A DNA stretch of 64,000 nucleotides from Piliocolobus tephrosceles (GCF_002776525.5 NC_045434.1:193655084-193719083), one strand, 5' to 3'. Positions 42,142 through 53,436 are shown, counted from the stretch's first letter. The notes: generated by a model not told the origin, from the letters alone. A program made the numbers and translations.

Positions 42142-42437
42142 AGTTTGACTCTCATGTTTTATTGTTCCAGTGCCCTTTCTTCTTCTCTTGTTATTCCTTT
42201 TTCATATAGCATTTATAGCATCTTATTTCAGGGACATAATATCTTAACTCTCTGAGGACGCTAAGAAGCCTTGCTTTGTATTTTCTTCTGCTCTCTGCAT
42301 CTTTTACTTCCTTCAGACATTTTTGTTCCTTTGTCTGCTTTAGCCTTCCTCTCTTATCCTGGAGACTTCCTTCAAGTATCTGGTGATATATAATTAAATG
42401 CTGATTTTTAAGTGAAGCACTAAATAATTGGCAGCTC

Positions 42438-42515
42438 CGTGTGTGTATGCATGTGCGTGCATGTGTGTGTGCCCGTGTGTGCATGTGTGTGTGCGTGTGT
42501 GTGCACGTGTGTATC
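42438..42515 (+). repeat. (TG)n / (CATG) mixed microsatellite
   Basis: GTGTGTATGCATGTGCGTGC-type alternating purine-pyrimidine DNA, about 75 bases. Confidence 0.85.
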
Positions 42516-42744
42516 ACTGTGAGGGCCCTGTCAACTGGTGGGCTTCACTATAGGAGAACTGAGTGATGATCTGGCTTTTACACTGAGGGACATGTAAGTA
42601 TCAGTTTCCGTAGGTCTCTTCTCTGGCCTTCAGGTCTTCAGAAAATAATCCTCCCATCTCTCACCTGGGTTGCATACCTCTGGCTGCCAGAATTCTGCTG
42701 GCAGAGCTGGAGAAAGGGCCTAGGAGTCCCCCCATCTCCCCCTT

Positions 42745-42876
42745 AAAAAAAATTAAAATAGAGATGGGGGTCTCAATATGTTGCTCAGGCTGGTCTCCAA
42801 CTCCTGGACTCAAGTGATCCTCCCACCTTGGCCTCCCAAAGGCTGGGATTACAGGCATGAGCCACCGTGCCTGGCC
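42745..42876 (-). repeat. Alu, partial
   Basis: Left-arm unit only. Confidence 0.85.
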
Positions 42877-43154
42877 TCCCACTCCCCATTTACCTTTGGT
42901 ATCTTGTCTGACCCTTTCTGGGTCTGCTGGCCCTGAGTCCAGACTTCCCCCATGTTAACTTCTCTAGGAAAAGAAAAAACCTTGCCTTCTTGCAGAGTGG
43001 AGGGGCAGCCATCTGGTTGTGCAGGGTACAAGGATGGGGGTGCCTAACAGTCCCAGTACTCCCTCTAGACCAATCATCCTCCTGCCCCTGTTTTCTGTCC
43101 CACACCTCACCCCTGCTGTCATTCCTCTTCCAGTTGCTTCTCGTGGTCCAAATA

Positions 43155-43265
43155 TACTGACACATCTTAGAGAAGATTAACTGAGGCACAAGAGGCGAGG
43201 TGATTTATCCAAGGTCATATGACTAGTAAGCGGCAGAGCTGGTATTGAACACAGTCTAAGTGCCA
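43155..43265 (-). repeat. MIR fragment
   Basis: CTGAGGCACAAGAGGCGAGG, CCAAGGTCATATGACTAGTA. Confidence 0.75.
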
Positions 43266-43349
43266 ACATCTGGTAACTACTCAGTATTTGTTACTTTCCT
43301 TCCTCCCCCATCTCTCATAGTGAAAAAGTCAAGAACGTGAACTTATTAT

Positions 43350-43640
43350 AAACTGGGGTTTGCTCACTCATCTAACAGGTATTAAGTGGACACTCGAACT
43401 GTGCCAGGCACTGAATAAGGGATCTAAGAGTAATGATGACAGTCCGGCCTCTTGAAATCTATGACTTTAGGGAGAAGGCAAACATTGAACAAACTGCTGC
43501 ATTAATTAATGAACAGTTACCTGCTGTTACCAAGATGCCGGGAAGGGTAAGAATGGGGCATATTGATGGACACTGCCTAGTGGGGGTGACAGGCTGGGGA
43601 GTGTGGAGGGACCCTGGCTTAGATTAGAAGGTCAACAATG
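43350..43640 (+). repeat. Old L2/CR1-like fragment
   Basis: CTGTGCCAGGCACTGAATAA, GGGAGAAGGCAAACATTGAA. Family uncertain. Confidence 0.4.
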
Positions 43641-43749
43641 GCTTCTCTGAGGAGGTGTGCTATGAACTGAATTCAGTTCCCCCAAATTCATATACTGAAG
43701 CCCTAACTCCCAATGTGATGGTATTGGGGTTCCTCTTGTGGTCAATTTT

Positions 43750-44041
43750 TTTTCATTTTTTAGACGGAGTCTTGCTCTGTCGCCCAGGTTAGAGTGCAGT
43801 GGCACGATCTCAGCTCACTGCAACCTCTGCCTCCCACGTTCAAGCAATTCTCCTTTCTCAGCCTCCTGAGTAACTTGGGATTACAGGTGCCCACCACTGC
43901 ACCCAGCTAATTTTTACATTTTTAGTATGGACAGGGTTTCACCATCTTCGCCAGGCTGGTGGGGAACTCCTGACCTTGTGATCCACCTGCCTCAGCCCCG
44001 CAAAGTGCTAGGATCACAGGCGTGAGCCACCGCGCCTGGCA
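43750..44041 (-). repeat. Alu
   Basis: Full-length; GTCAATTTTTTT / GGCAATTTTTTTC junctions. Confidence 0.94.
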
Positions 44042-44149
44042 ATTTTTTTCAAATAACTTTTTTTTTTTTTTTGCTTTACTCTGCAGTTTACATATGAGAG
44101 CCCCAAGCCCAACACAACACTTGATTTTCTGGTTTTATTCATTTTTATG

Positions 44150-44430
44150 TATTTCTTTTTGAGGCTGGTCCTCACCCTGTTGCCCATGCTGGAGTGCAGT
44201 GGTGCGATCACAGCTCACTGCAGCTTTGGCCTTCTGGGCTCAAGCGATCCTCCTACCTCAGTCTCCCAAGTAGCTGGGACTACAGGTGCACACCATCACA
44301 CCTGGCTAATTTTTGAATTATTTGTAGAGACAGGGTCCAGCCTGGTCTCAAACTCCTGGGCTCAAGCAATCCGCCCACCTCAGTCTCCCAAAGTGCTGGG
44401 ATTACAGGCCTGAGCCATTGTGCCCAGCCT
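44150..44430 (-). repeat. Alu (old)
   Basis: Small deletion around GACAGGGTCCAGCCTGG. Confidence 0.92.
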
Positions 44431-44631
44431 TTGTTGTTCTTTCAGTATCCATGTCCACAGAGACTGCTTCTCCCAATAACTTATGCCATTTGGTCCTCAG
44501 CGGGTACACGTAGAACCTCAAAGAACCTGGTTCTCCAACACTCACACCTGGGCCCTTCCACTTCAGTGCACTCACATCTGTTTGGCTAGACCTCTACCCA
44601 GGTCCTGTCACCTCTGAGGTGTCCTCAGGTC
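44431..44631. other. Unique spacer
   Basis: Nothing recognised. Confidence 0.4.
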
Positions 44632-44649
44632 AGAAATGCAAACAGGCTC

Positions 44650-44980
44650 GGCTGGGCGCAGTAGCTCACAGCTGTAATCCCAGCACTTTGGGAGGCTGAG
44701 GCAGGTGGATCACCTGAGGTCAGGAGTTTAAGACCAGCCTGGCCAACATGGCGAAACCCCATCTCTATTAAAAAATAAAAAAATTAGCTGGGCATGGTGG
44801 CAGGCACCTGTAATCCAGCTACTCGGGAGGCTGAGGCAGAAGGATTGCTTGAACCTGGGAGGCAGAGGTTGCGGTGAGCTGAGATCATGCCACTGAACTC
44901 CAGCCTGGGCAACAAGAGCGAAACTCCATCTCATAAAAAAAAAAGAAAAGAAAAAAGAAAGAGAGACAGAAAGAAAGAAA

Positions 44981-45028
<48 letters not shown>

Positions 45029-45041
45029 ANNNNNNNNNNGA

Positions 45042-45085
<44 letters not shown>

Positions 45086-45117
45086 AGAAAAGAAAAGAGA
45101 AAAGAAAAGAAAAGAGA
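44650..45117 (+). repeat. Alu with GAAA-expanded tail
   Basis: Bounded by an 18-base target duplication (44632-44649 and 45118-45135), so the Alu and the whole GAAA tract are one insertion. Confidence 0.95.
45030..45039. other. Assembly gap (10 N)
   Basis: Inside the GAAA tract. Confidence 0.99.
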
Positions 45118-45231
45118 AAGAAATGCAAACAGGCTCCATGTGATACAACTCTCAATAAATACAGTGGGGCCTTTGAGATGGTGGGATTACTGCACTTGTA
45201 AGAGAGGCCCCAGAGAGCTTGCTCTCTCTCT

Positions 45232-45487
45232 CTTTTTTTTTTTTTTTTTCTTTTTTTGAGACAGAGTCTTGCTCTGTTGCCCAGGCTGGAGTGCAGTGGT
45301 GTAATCTCGGCTCACTGCAACCTCCACCCCCTGGGTTCAAGTGACTCTTGTGCCTCAGCCTCCCTAGTAGCTGGGATTATAGGCACCCACCACCATGCCC
45401 GGCTAATTTTTATGATTTTAGTAGAGACAGGTTTCACTATGTTGGCCAGGCTGGTCTCAAGCTCCTGACCTCAGGCGATCCACCCGA
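45232..45487 (-). repeat. Alu, 5' truncated
   Basis: Ends at CTCAGGCGATCCACC; inside the MaLR LTR. Confidence 0.92.
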
Positions 45488-45699
45488 GTCTGCTCTCTCT
45501 CACTCTCTTTCTCTCTCTTTCTACCATGTGAGGACAGCGATGAGGCAGCCATCTAGAGGCCAGGAAGACAGCCCTTACTAGAACCTGACCATGGTGGCAG
45601 CTCGATCTTGGGCTTCTGTCCTTATGAACTGGGAAACTAAATCTCTGTTGTTGAAGCCACCCAGTCTATATTTTGATCTAAGACATGGTGACATTTCTG

Positions 45700-46075
45700 C
45701 CAGGTTGGAAGGATGAGAGTTAGCCACGTGAAGAGAAGGAAGAAGGTTGGTCCAAAGAGAAGGAACAGCAATGTACAAAGGCCCTATAGGAGGAAAGAGC
45801 CGGATGAGCTACAGGAACGGTCAGAAATCACATGTGATGACAGTGCAGCGAGCCAGAAAGGAGGCAACAGGAGATGCAGCGGAAATCTGCAGAAGTCAAA
45901 TCACACAGGGCCTTTGGGCTACGGCAAGAAGTTTGGGCTTACTCTGAGTGTAACAGGAAGTCACTGAAGACTTTAAACAGGGAAGTGATGTGGTACATTT
46001 ATGTGAATTTCTTAAAAGATCATGCTGACTACTGTGTGGAGGCTAGATGGAGAACAAGGCAGGAGGGGGCAAGAG
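45700..46075 (+). repeat. Ancient CR1/L3- or L2-like LINE fragment
   Basis: CAGGGCCTTTGGGCTACGGC, AGGAAGTCACTGAAGACTTT, AACAGGGAAGTGATGTGGT follow the 3' order of the old LINE seen also at 6535. Confidence 0.45.
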
Positions 46076-46312
46076 ACCCAGCTTTCTAGAAAGAGAAATT
46101 GTTTCTGGCTCCATTTCCCAAAACTCTACTGTTGTTTTCTAATTTTTTTTCTATTACAAAAGGTTGTAGATATGAAGTTGGGCCTTTCCCTTACACCATA
46201 TACAAAAATTAACTCAAAATGGATCAAAGATGTAAGAGCTAAAACCATAAAACTCCTAGAAGAAAATATAGGGGAAAAGCTTCATGACACCAGATTTGGC
46301 AATGATTTCTTG

Positions 46313-46365
46313 TGTTTGTTTATTTGTTTTCCTTTCTTTTTTCCTCTTTTTTTAAGTTTCTTTTT
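46313..46365 (-). repeat. T-rich micro-insertion with target duplication
   Basis: 53 bases of almost pure T-rich DNA between perfect 21-base direct repeats (46292-46312 and 46366-46386). Looks like a retrotransposition that delivered only a poly(A) tail. Confidence 0.75.
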
Positions 46366-46459
46366 AGATTTGGCAATGATTTCTTGGGTATGACACCAAA
46401 AGCCCAGGCAGCAACAACAACAAATACATTAAGTTGGACTATATCAATTGTTTTTTTGT

Positions 46460-47076
46460 TTTTTTGTTTTTTTTTGAGACGGAGTCTCACTCTGTCTCCC
46501 AGGCTGGAGTGCAGTGGTGCAATCTCGGTTTACCGCAACCTCCACCTCCCGGGTTCAAGCGATTCTCCTGAGCAGCTGGGACTACAGGCCCATGTCACCA
46601 TACCCAGCTAATTTTTCTTTTTTTTTCTTTCTTTTTTTTTTTTTTTTTTTTGAGACGGAGTCTGGCTCTATCTCCCAGGCTGGAGTGCAGTGGCGTGATC
46701 TCAGCTCACTGCAACCTCTGCCTCCTGGGTTCAAACAATTCTCCTGCCTCAGCCTCCCAAGCACCTGGGATTACAGACGCTTGCCACCACGCCCAGCTAA
46801 TTATTTTTGTATTTTTAGTAGAGACAGAGTTTCACCATGTTCGCCAGGCTAGTATCGAACTCCTGACCTCAAGTGATCCGCCCGCCTCGGCCTCCCAAAG
46901 AGCTGGGATTACAGGTGTGAGCCACCGTGCCCAGCCCCAGGTAATTTTGTATTTTTAGAAGAGATGGGGTTTCACCACATTGATCAGGCTGGTCTCGAAC
47001 TCCTGACCTCATGATCTGCCCACCTTGGCCTCCGAAAGTGCTGGGATTACAGGCGTGAGCCACCACGCCTGGCTGA
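46460..47076 (-). repeat. Nested Alu pair
   Basis: Outer Alu 46460-46615 and 46940-47076; inner Alu 46620-46938, same orientation. Confidence 0.92.
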
Positions 47077-47112
47077 CTATATCAAATTTAAAATTTTTGT
47101 GCCTCAAATGAC

Positions 47113-47385
47113 ACTATCATCCCAGGACTTTGGGAGGCCAAGGCAGGTGGGTCACCTGATGTTAGCAGTTTGAGACCAGTCTGTCCAACATGCTGAAACG
47201 CCATCTTTACAAAAAAATGCAAAAATTAGCCGAGAGTGGTAGTGCACACCTGTAATCCCAGCTACTTGGGAGACTGAGGCACAAGAATTGCTTGAACCTG
47301 GGAGGCAGAGGTTGCAGTGAGCCGAGATTGTGCCACTGCACTCCAGCCTGGGTGACACAGTGAGACTCTGTCACCCCCCATAAAA
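47113..47385 (+). repeat. Alu
   Basis: 5' truncated copy; AAATG(A/G)CACTATCA flanks at 47106 and 47394 mark the duplication. Confidence 0.93.
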
Positions 47386-47546
47386 AACAAAACAAATGGC
47401 ACTATCAACAGAATGAAAAGGCCACTCATGGAATGGGAGAAAAGATTTGCAAATCACGTATCTGATAAGCGGTTAATATCCAGACTATATAAATAATTCC
47501 TACAACTCAACCAAAAGCAAATAAGTTAATTAAAAAATGAACAAGG

Positions 47547-47835
47547 GCCGAACATGGTAGCTCACGTCTGTAATCCTAGCACTTTGGGAGGCTGAAGTGG
47601 GTGGATCACTTGAGTTCAAGAGTTTGAGACCAGCCTGGCCAACATGGCGAAACCCCATCTCTATAAAAAATACAAAAATTAGCTGGGCGTAGTGACATGA
47701 GCCTGTATAGTCCCAGCTATTTGGAGGGCTGAGGTGGAAGAATTGCTTGAGTCCCAGAGGTCAAGGCTGCAGTTAAGCCATGATTACACCACTACACTCC
47801 AGCCTGAACAACAAAGTGAGACCCTGTCTTGAATA
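47547..47835 (+). repeat. Alu (old)
   Basis: Full dimer inside the L1. Confidence 0.92.
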
Positions 47836-48315
47836 TTTCCCTAAAAAAGATATACAAATGGCCAACAAGCCCATGAAAAGATGCTCAACATCATTATCAT
47901 TAGGGAAATGCAAATCAAAACCACAATGAGATACCACTTCACACCTATTAAGATAACAAAAAAAGAAAAAGAAAAGAAAAGAAAAAGAAATCGAGTATTG
48001 GCAAGGATTTGAAGAAATTGGAACTCTTGAGTACCGTTGGTGGAAATGTAAAATGGTACAGTCACTGTGGAAAACAAAAGTGTAATTCCTCACAAATTTG
48101 AAAATAGAATTGACTGTTAGGATCAATCCAACAATTCCTCTTCTGGAATTAAAAGCAGGGTTTTGAAGAGTTGTGTGTATACCCATGTTCATAGTAGTAT
48201 TCTTCATAGTAGCCAAAAGGTGAAAGCAACCCACATATCCATTGATAGATGGAGAAACAAAATGTGGTATAGACATACAATGGAATATTATTCAGCCTTA
48301 AAAAAGAAGGAAATG

Positions 48316-48539
48316 TCTAGCCTGGGCAACATGGCAAAGCCAGTCTCTACAAAAAAATACAAAAATTAGCCCGGCGTGGTGGGACATGCCTGTAGTCCCA
48401 GCTACTGGGGAGGCTGAGGTGGATGGCTGCTTGACCCCGGAAGTCGAGGTTGCAGTGAGCCGAGATCACATCACTGCACTCCAGCATGGGTGACAGAGCA
48501 AGACCCTGTCTCAAAAGAAAAAAAAAAAAAAAAAAAAAA
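48316..48539 (+). repeat. Alu, 5' truncated
   Basis: Flanked by AAAAAGAAGGAAAT at about 48301 and 48540. Confidence 0.92.
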
Positions 48540-48959
48540 AAAAAGAAGGAAATTCTGACACCTACTATAACACAGATGAACTTTGAGGATATTGTGCTAA
48601 GTAAAATTAGCCAGTCAAAAAAGACAAACACTGTATGATTTCACTTACATGAGCCACCTAGAGTAGTCAGAGAGGCAGAAGCCCTGGGGTTACAAGGGGC
48701 TGGGGCAAGGGGAGGATGGCCAGTTACTGTTTAAAGGGTATGGAGATTCAGTTTGGGAAAATGAAAAAGTTCTGGAGATGAACGGTTGTGATGGCTGCAT
48801 AACAGTGTGAATGTACTTAATGCCACCGAACTACATCCTTAAGAATGGTTACAGTGGAATTTTTTATGTTGTGTATATTTTATCACAATAAAAAAGGGGA
48901 TAATCAAGAGCTGTCGCTATGTTTATTGTCTAAGCTTGGGAGTGGGGTGAGGGCGTCCT

Positions 48960-49170
48960 TTCAAGCCATTCAGATCTTGGCGCCTCAACATACATAGCTC
49001 GGTGATCTTGAGCAAATCACTTCACCTTTCTGAACCTGCTTCCTTGTTGGTAATTTTAGTGTAATGATGCTTTCCAGGAGCCACACATGTGAAAGTGAGC
49101 AACTTACAGGTCACAGTGTAGTTGAAAATTGTGACCCTTTTGGTACTCCCCAACCTGGTATTTTTTTCTT
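48960..49170 (+). repeat. MIR fragment
   Basis: GATCTTGAGCAAATCACTTC and CTGAACCTGCTTCCTTGTTG. Confidence 0.65.
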
Positions 49171-49184
49171 TTTTTTTCTTTTCC

Positions 49185-49380
49185 AAGTAGGTAGGCTAGG
49201 ACTACAGATGCGTGCTATCACACCAAAGTAATTTTTTAAATTATTTAAAAAAAATTTTTTTTGTAGAGATGGGATCTCACTATGTTGTCCAGGCTGGTCT
49301 CAAACTCCTGGACTCAAGTGGTCTCCACTTCAGCCTCCCAAAATGTTGGGATTACAAGCATGATCCAACTACACCTGGCC
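49185..49380 (-). repeat. Alu, partial and old
   Basis: GTAGGCTAGGACTACAGATG to CACCTGGCC. Confidence 0.85.
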
Positions 49381-49835
49381 TGCTTTTTTCTTTTAGGGTT
49401 TAATAATCACCCATTGGATCCAACCAGGGGGTAGGGACTGGAAAGCTCTGGTTGAACCTCTGTTGACCCTGAGATATCTTTGGGAAACCCTCTGCTTGCT
49501 TTCCAATTCCAAATCCCCAAAGCTTCCCTAGCACTAAGCACTGAGTGGCTATGCATGTTTGTTTCAAAGCCCTACACTCCTCTGTTAAACAAGCCCCCAC
49601 TGCAGGAGGATCATCACCACGTCTATTAATTTTCTTTCAGTTTGATGGAAACTGATTGTACCTTGCACAGCCAGGCCACATTCAATCCACACTCGTTCCT
49701 GGGCCTCTGGAGAGCTGGGCTTCTCAACTGAATACCCAAGTGCCGACTGACAAGTAAGCTCCTGGTAAGAACATTCTCCCCAAGCAAAGCCAGAGCAGTT
49801 GGTCAGAGCGGCCGACATCTAAATGCCCAGTGCCT
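49381..49835. other. Unique intron 1 sequence
   Basis: Nothing recognised. Confidence 0.5.
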
Positions 49836-49837
49836 AG

Positions 49838-50253
49838 GCGTGGTGCAGTGGCTCAGGCCAGTGGTCCCAGCATTTTGGGATGCCAAAGCAGGTGAATTAC
49901 TTGAGCTAAGGAGTTGGAGACCAGCTGGGGCAACATGGTGAACCCCCGTCTCTACAAAAAATACAAAAGTTGGCCGGGTGTGGTGGCTCACGCCCATAAT
50001 CCCAGCACATTGAGAGGCTGAGGTGAGCAGATCACGAGGTCAGGAGATCAAGACCATCCCAGCTAACACGATGAAACCCCCTTCTCTACTAAAAATACAA
50101 AAAAATTAGCCGGGCTTGGTGGCACACGCCTGTAGTCCCAGCTACTCAGGAGGCTGAGGCAGGAGAATGGTGTGAACCCAGGAGGCAGAGCTTGCACTGA
50201 GCTGAGATCATGCCACTGCACTCTAGCCTGGGCGACAGAGCGAGATTCCGTCT

Positions 50254-50284
<31 letters not shown>

Positions 50285-50455
50285 GGAAAAAAAAGTTAGC
50301 TGGGCATGGTGGCACGTGCCTATAGTCCCAGCTACCCTGGAGGCTGAGGTGGGAGGATTGCTTGAGTCTGGGAGGTTAAGGCTGCAGTCTGCCATGATCA
50401 TGGCCACTGCACTCCAGCCTAGGTGATAGAGTGAGACACTGTCTCAAAATAAAAG
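49838..50455 (+). repeat. Nested Alu pair
   Basis: Old Alu 49838-49972 and 50293-50455, with an AluY (49973-50272) inserted at AAAAGTT; the same motif recurs at 50289. Confidence 0.92.
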
Positions 50456-50464
50456 TAAAAATAA

Positions 50465-50805
50465 GGCCAGCGAGATGACTCATGCCTGTAATCCCAGCAC
50501 TTTGGGAGGCCAAGACAGGTGAATCACTTAAGGTCAAGAGTTCAAGACCAGCCTGGCCAACATAATGAAACCCCATCTCTACTAAAAATATAAAATAAAA
50601 AAAAAAATTGCCAGGTGTGGTGGTGCATGCCTATAGTCCCAGCTACTCGGGAGGGTGAAGCAGGAGAATCACTTCAACCCGGGAGGTGGAGGCTACAGTG
50701 AACTGAGATCACACCACTGCACTCCAGCCTGGGTGACTCTGGGAGACTCCGTCTCAAAAATAATAATAATAATAAATTAATTAATTAAATACAAATAAAT
50801 ACATA
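50465..50805 (+). repeat. Alu with (TAA)/(AATT) tail
   Basis: CATAAATGCCCAGTGCC flank also occurs at 49816 before the nested pair. Confidence 0.93.
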
Positions 50806-50889
50806 AATGCCCAGTGCCCAAAAGATCAATACCTCCCTCCTTTGTGCAAGGTGTCAATGAGAAAGGATCGACAGCTTTGGGCATGTTGT

Positions 50890-51075
50890 TTCCTCGAAGC
50901 CATATTCTCCTGTGCGCCAAGCACTATGCTAAAAGCAGTGAATGCAGGATTTCATCTCAGCCTCATTCTACAAATGAGCTAAGTTAGATGCTCACCCAAA
51001 ACACACAGCTAAGAAGTGGTGGTCATAGGATTCAAGTGCAGCTCTATCTGGTTTCCAGCGCCTAAGCTCATAACC
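50890..51075 (-). repeat. MIR element
   Basis: GCGCCAAGCACTATGCTAAA, CATTCTACAAATGAGCTAAG. Confidence 0.75.
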
Positions 51076-51470
51076 ACTTGGGTCTGTGTCCGCCTTCCCC
51101 CAGCCTCCTTGCAACCTGCATTTGTGAAACCTTGGCCATGGAGAAGGGGCCGGGCTGGGTTAGGGATGGGCCCACTCCGTAGCATTCAACTGCTTCTCAC
51201 ACATTCCCCAACCCTGCTATGGTTTCAGGATTTGAAGACAAGGTGCTCACAGTCCAGGTGGGGTCAGGGAGAGACAGACTTACAAACATCAGAACAATGT
51301 CACAGGCATGAATGTGGGGCCCAGTGGAGCAAGGAGGAGAGGTCAATTCGGAACAAAATGTATACCTCTGGTCCCAAGGGGGTGGCAGCCAGTATTCATG
51401 GATAACCGTGTGCTAGGTCTTTCTCAGGTGTGGTTTATATGCTCCGTATGCCTGTGTTTGGTTTTTTTTT
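51076..51470. other. Unique intron 1 sequence
   Basis: Nothing recognised. Confidence 0.45.
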
Positions 51471-51474
51471 TTTA

Positions 51475-51536
51475 ACAGATAATAAACATTTGTTGGACAC
51501 TTACTATATTCCAGTCACTGGGATAAGCATTTTACT

Positions 51537-51571
<35 letters not shown>

Positions 51572-51995
51572 GAGATGGAGTCTCATTCTGTCTCCCAGGC
51601 TAGAGTGCAGTGGTATGATCTCAGCCCACTGGAACCTCCATCTCCCGGTTCAAGTGATTCTCCTGCCTCAGCCTCCCAAGTAGCTGGGATTACCGCCGCC
51701 CACCACCATGCCCGGATAATTTTCATATTTTCAGTGGAGCTGGGGTTTCACCACGTTGGCCAGGCTGGTCTTGAACTCCTGACCTCAAGTGATCCACCCA
51801 CCTTGGCCTCCGAAAGTACTGGGATTACAAGCATGAGCCACTGTGCCCGGCCCCATATTTTACATTATTTAATCCTCACTATGGGGCAGACAGTGTTCAT
51901 TATTCCCAATTTACAGGCAGTGGGACCTGCCCCAGGCTGCAGAGTGAGAAACAGGCTGAGCAGAGTCAAACCCAGTGCTCTTCCCCAAAACCCCA
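51475..51995 (-). repeat. MIR split by an Alu
   Basis: 51475-51540 (ACACTTACTATATTCCAGTC) and 51857-51995 (TTATTTAATCCTCACTATGG). Confidence 0.75.
51541..51853 (-). repeat. Alu with (TTTA)n tail
   Basis: Seven or more TTTA units at 51541-51571. Confidence 0.94.
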
Positions 51996-52074
51996 GTACC
52001 TTCTTCTTGGCTTTGGTTTTAGCTTCTCTCCTGTGGACCCAAAGTACTCTGTGTGTCCTTCACATACTTTTTGC

Positions 52075-52237
52075 CAGGTAGTGGCTCATGCCTGTAGTGC
52101 CAGCTACTCAGGAGGCTGAGGTGGGAGGATCACTTCAGTGCAGGAAGTAGAGGCTGCAGTGAGCTATGATTACGCCACTGCACTCCAGCCTGAGGGACAA
52201 AGCGAGACTCTATCTCATATATACATATATATATATA
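52075..52237 (+). repeat. Half Alu with (TA)n tail
   Basis: Right arm only, then ATATATACATATATATATATA. Confidence 0.88.
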
Positions 52238-52350
52238 AGCTCCCAGAGGGCAGGGATCATGTCGGTCTTGGCTATCACGAAGAGCCTAGAACCCACAGCA
52301 GCACCCAGCACAATGCAGGTACTCAAAACACACTTGTGAAATGAATACAT
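52238..52350 (+). repeat. L2 3' end, first copy
   Basis: GCTCCCAGAGGGCAGGGATC, AGCACCCAGCACAATGCAGG. Confidence 0.7.
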
Positions 52351-52359
52351 GTTCATGTG

Positions 52360-52475
52360 TCTGTCTTCCACACTGGACTGGGACATCCCTCAGGCAGGAA
52401 ATGTGTCTCCTTCACGCTGTTTCCCAGCACCCAGCACAGGGCCAGGCTCAGAGGACACACCGCGCTTACTGGAGA
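52360..52475 (+). repeat. L2 3' end, second copy
   Basis: CACTGGACTGGGACATCCCT, CAGCACCCAGCACAGGGCCA. Confidence 0.7.
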
Positions 52476-53035
52476 ACCCCGCGTGCAGGTGTCAGGGTGG
52501 CCTGATCCTCAGTAATGAGCCACAGACCAGAAATGGAATCAGGGCAGTCTCTCTTCCTCATCCTCCCTTCCCCTTGCACTCTCTCCTTTCATCCTCCTTC
52601 CCTCCCTCCCTTCCTACCTTCTCCCATGCTCACTCTGGACCAGCCCAGGTGCCCTGAAGGATGCCTGGGCCTGACCCTGTTTGCCCTGAAGTCTGAAGTG
52701 ACTCAGCTCTGCTGGTGGTGGGAGAAATGTTTTCTCTGATCATTTACCCAAGGTAGCTAATTTGTCATTAACTAAACTGAGGGGTTTTTTTCCCACTGAT
52801 GCACAGCAGCCCATGAGTTCAAAGTGGGGGCAAGAGACCTAAACTCAAAAACAACAACAACAGCAGCAGCAACAAGGTGAGAACGTCTACACCCAGTCCC
52901 ACTGACCCTGCGGCACCTCAGGAGCCGAACTGAACAAACAGCTCCAGCCTAGACCAAAGCTCACTTGGTCTCCAACCAAATCCAGTGTGGATTGCTGGAG
53001 TATTTAGAATTAATTTTATTCCCAAATGCTGTTCG
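52476..53035. other. Unique intron 1 sequence
   Basis: Contains a CAACAA/CAGCAG run at 52848-52876. Otherwise nothing recognised. Confidence 0.45.
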
Positions 53036-53044
53036 AGCTCTCAG

Positions 53045-53432
53045 AAATAACAGCTGCTCATTATAAATGCAAAATCATTTGCAGTCGTAATTAAGTTAAG
53101 GATCTCGAGCCATCTTGGATCATCGAGGTGGACCCTAACTCCGGCAACAGGTGTCTCTGTAAGAGACACACAGGGAGGAGAGGAGAGGGCCGTGTGAAGA
53201 GGGAAGCAGAAATTAGACAATGCAGCCGCAAACGAAGAAGAGCCTGGGGCCACCAGAAACGGGAAGAAGCGAGGAAAGATTCTCCCCAAGAGGCTTCAGA
53301 GAAAGCACAGCCCTGCTGTCACCTTGACTTTGGATTTCTGGCCTACAGAACTGTGAGAGAATACATTTCTGTTTTAAGCCATCAAGTCTGCGGTAATTTA
53401 TTTTGGCAGCCCTAGGGAACTAATCCGATAAA
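53045..53432 (+). repeat. MaLR (MLT1-like) LTR, 3' two-thirds
   Basis: GTAATTAAGTTAAGGATCTC, GAAAGATTCTCCCCAAGAGG, CAGAACTGTGAGAGAATACA and GCAGCCCTAGGGAACTAATC follow LTR order. No coding part. Confidence 0.75.
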
Positions 53433-53436
53433 AGTA

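Larger units (their letters stand above)
40600..43150 (+). repeat. Long ancient interspersed repeat, family unassigned, cut by four Alu insertions
   Basis: Unique-looking pieces at 40600-41220, 42142-42740 and 42877-43150 follow the order of one old repeat (GACTGGACATGAAATGGTAG, CTTTATCCCTGGTAGTCTGA, GGGACATAATATCTTAACTC, GGCTTCACTATAGGAGAACT, GTTAACTTCTCTAGGAAAAG). I recognise the succession but cannot assign the family safely. Confidence 0.5.
43650..45695 (+). repeat. MaLR-type LTR split by later insertions
   Basis: 5' part 43650-43747 (CAAATTCATATACTGAAGCC, CCCAATGTGATGGTATTGG). 3' part 45145-45695 (GAGAGGCCCCAGAGAGCTTG, CATGTGAGGACAGCGATGAG, TTGTTGAAGCCACCCAGTCT). A solo LTR of an ancient retroviral element with no coding part. 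Interrupted by Alus and a GAAA tract. Confidence 0.75.
46140..48960 (+). repeat. L1 3' end, sense orientation, with five Alu interruptions
   Basis: Pieces at 46140-46455, 47077-47112, 47386-47546, 47836-48315 and 48540-48960 carry ORF2 C-terminal and 3' UTR landmarks, for example CTTACACCATATACAAAAAT and ATGCAAATCAAAACCACAAT, ending in an AATAAAAAA tail. Frames are broken throughout. Confidence 0.9.

Noticed and set aside
46140..48960. Possible L1 ORF2 coding region
   Set aside because: Only the 3' part is present and it is broken by stops and Alus, so it is annotated as a repeat and not a gene.
53060..53085. TGCAAA-ATCA-TTTGCA inverted repeat with octamer-like motif, first taken for a conserved enhancer
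   Set aside because: It aligns with the body of the MLT1-like LTR that continues to 53432, so it is repeat sequence.
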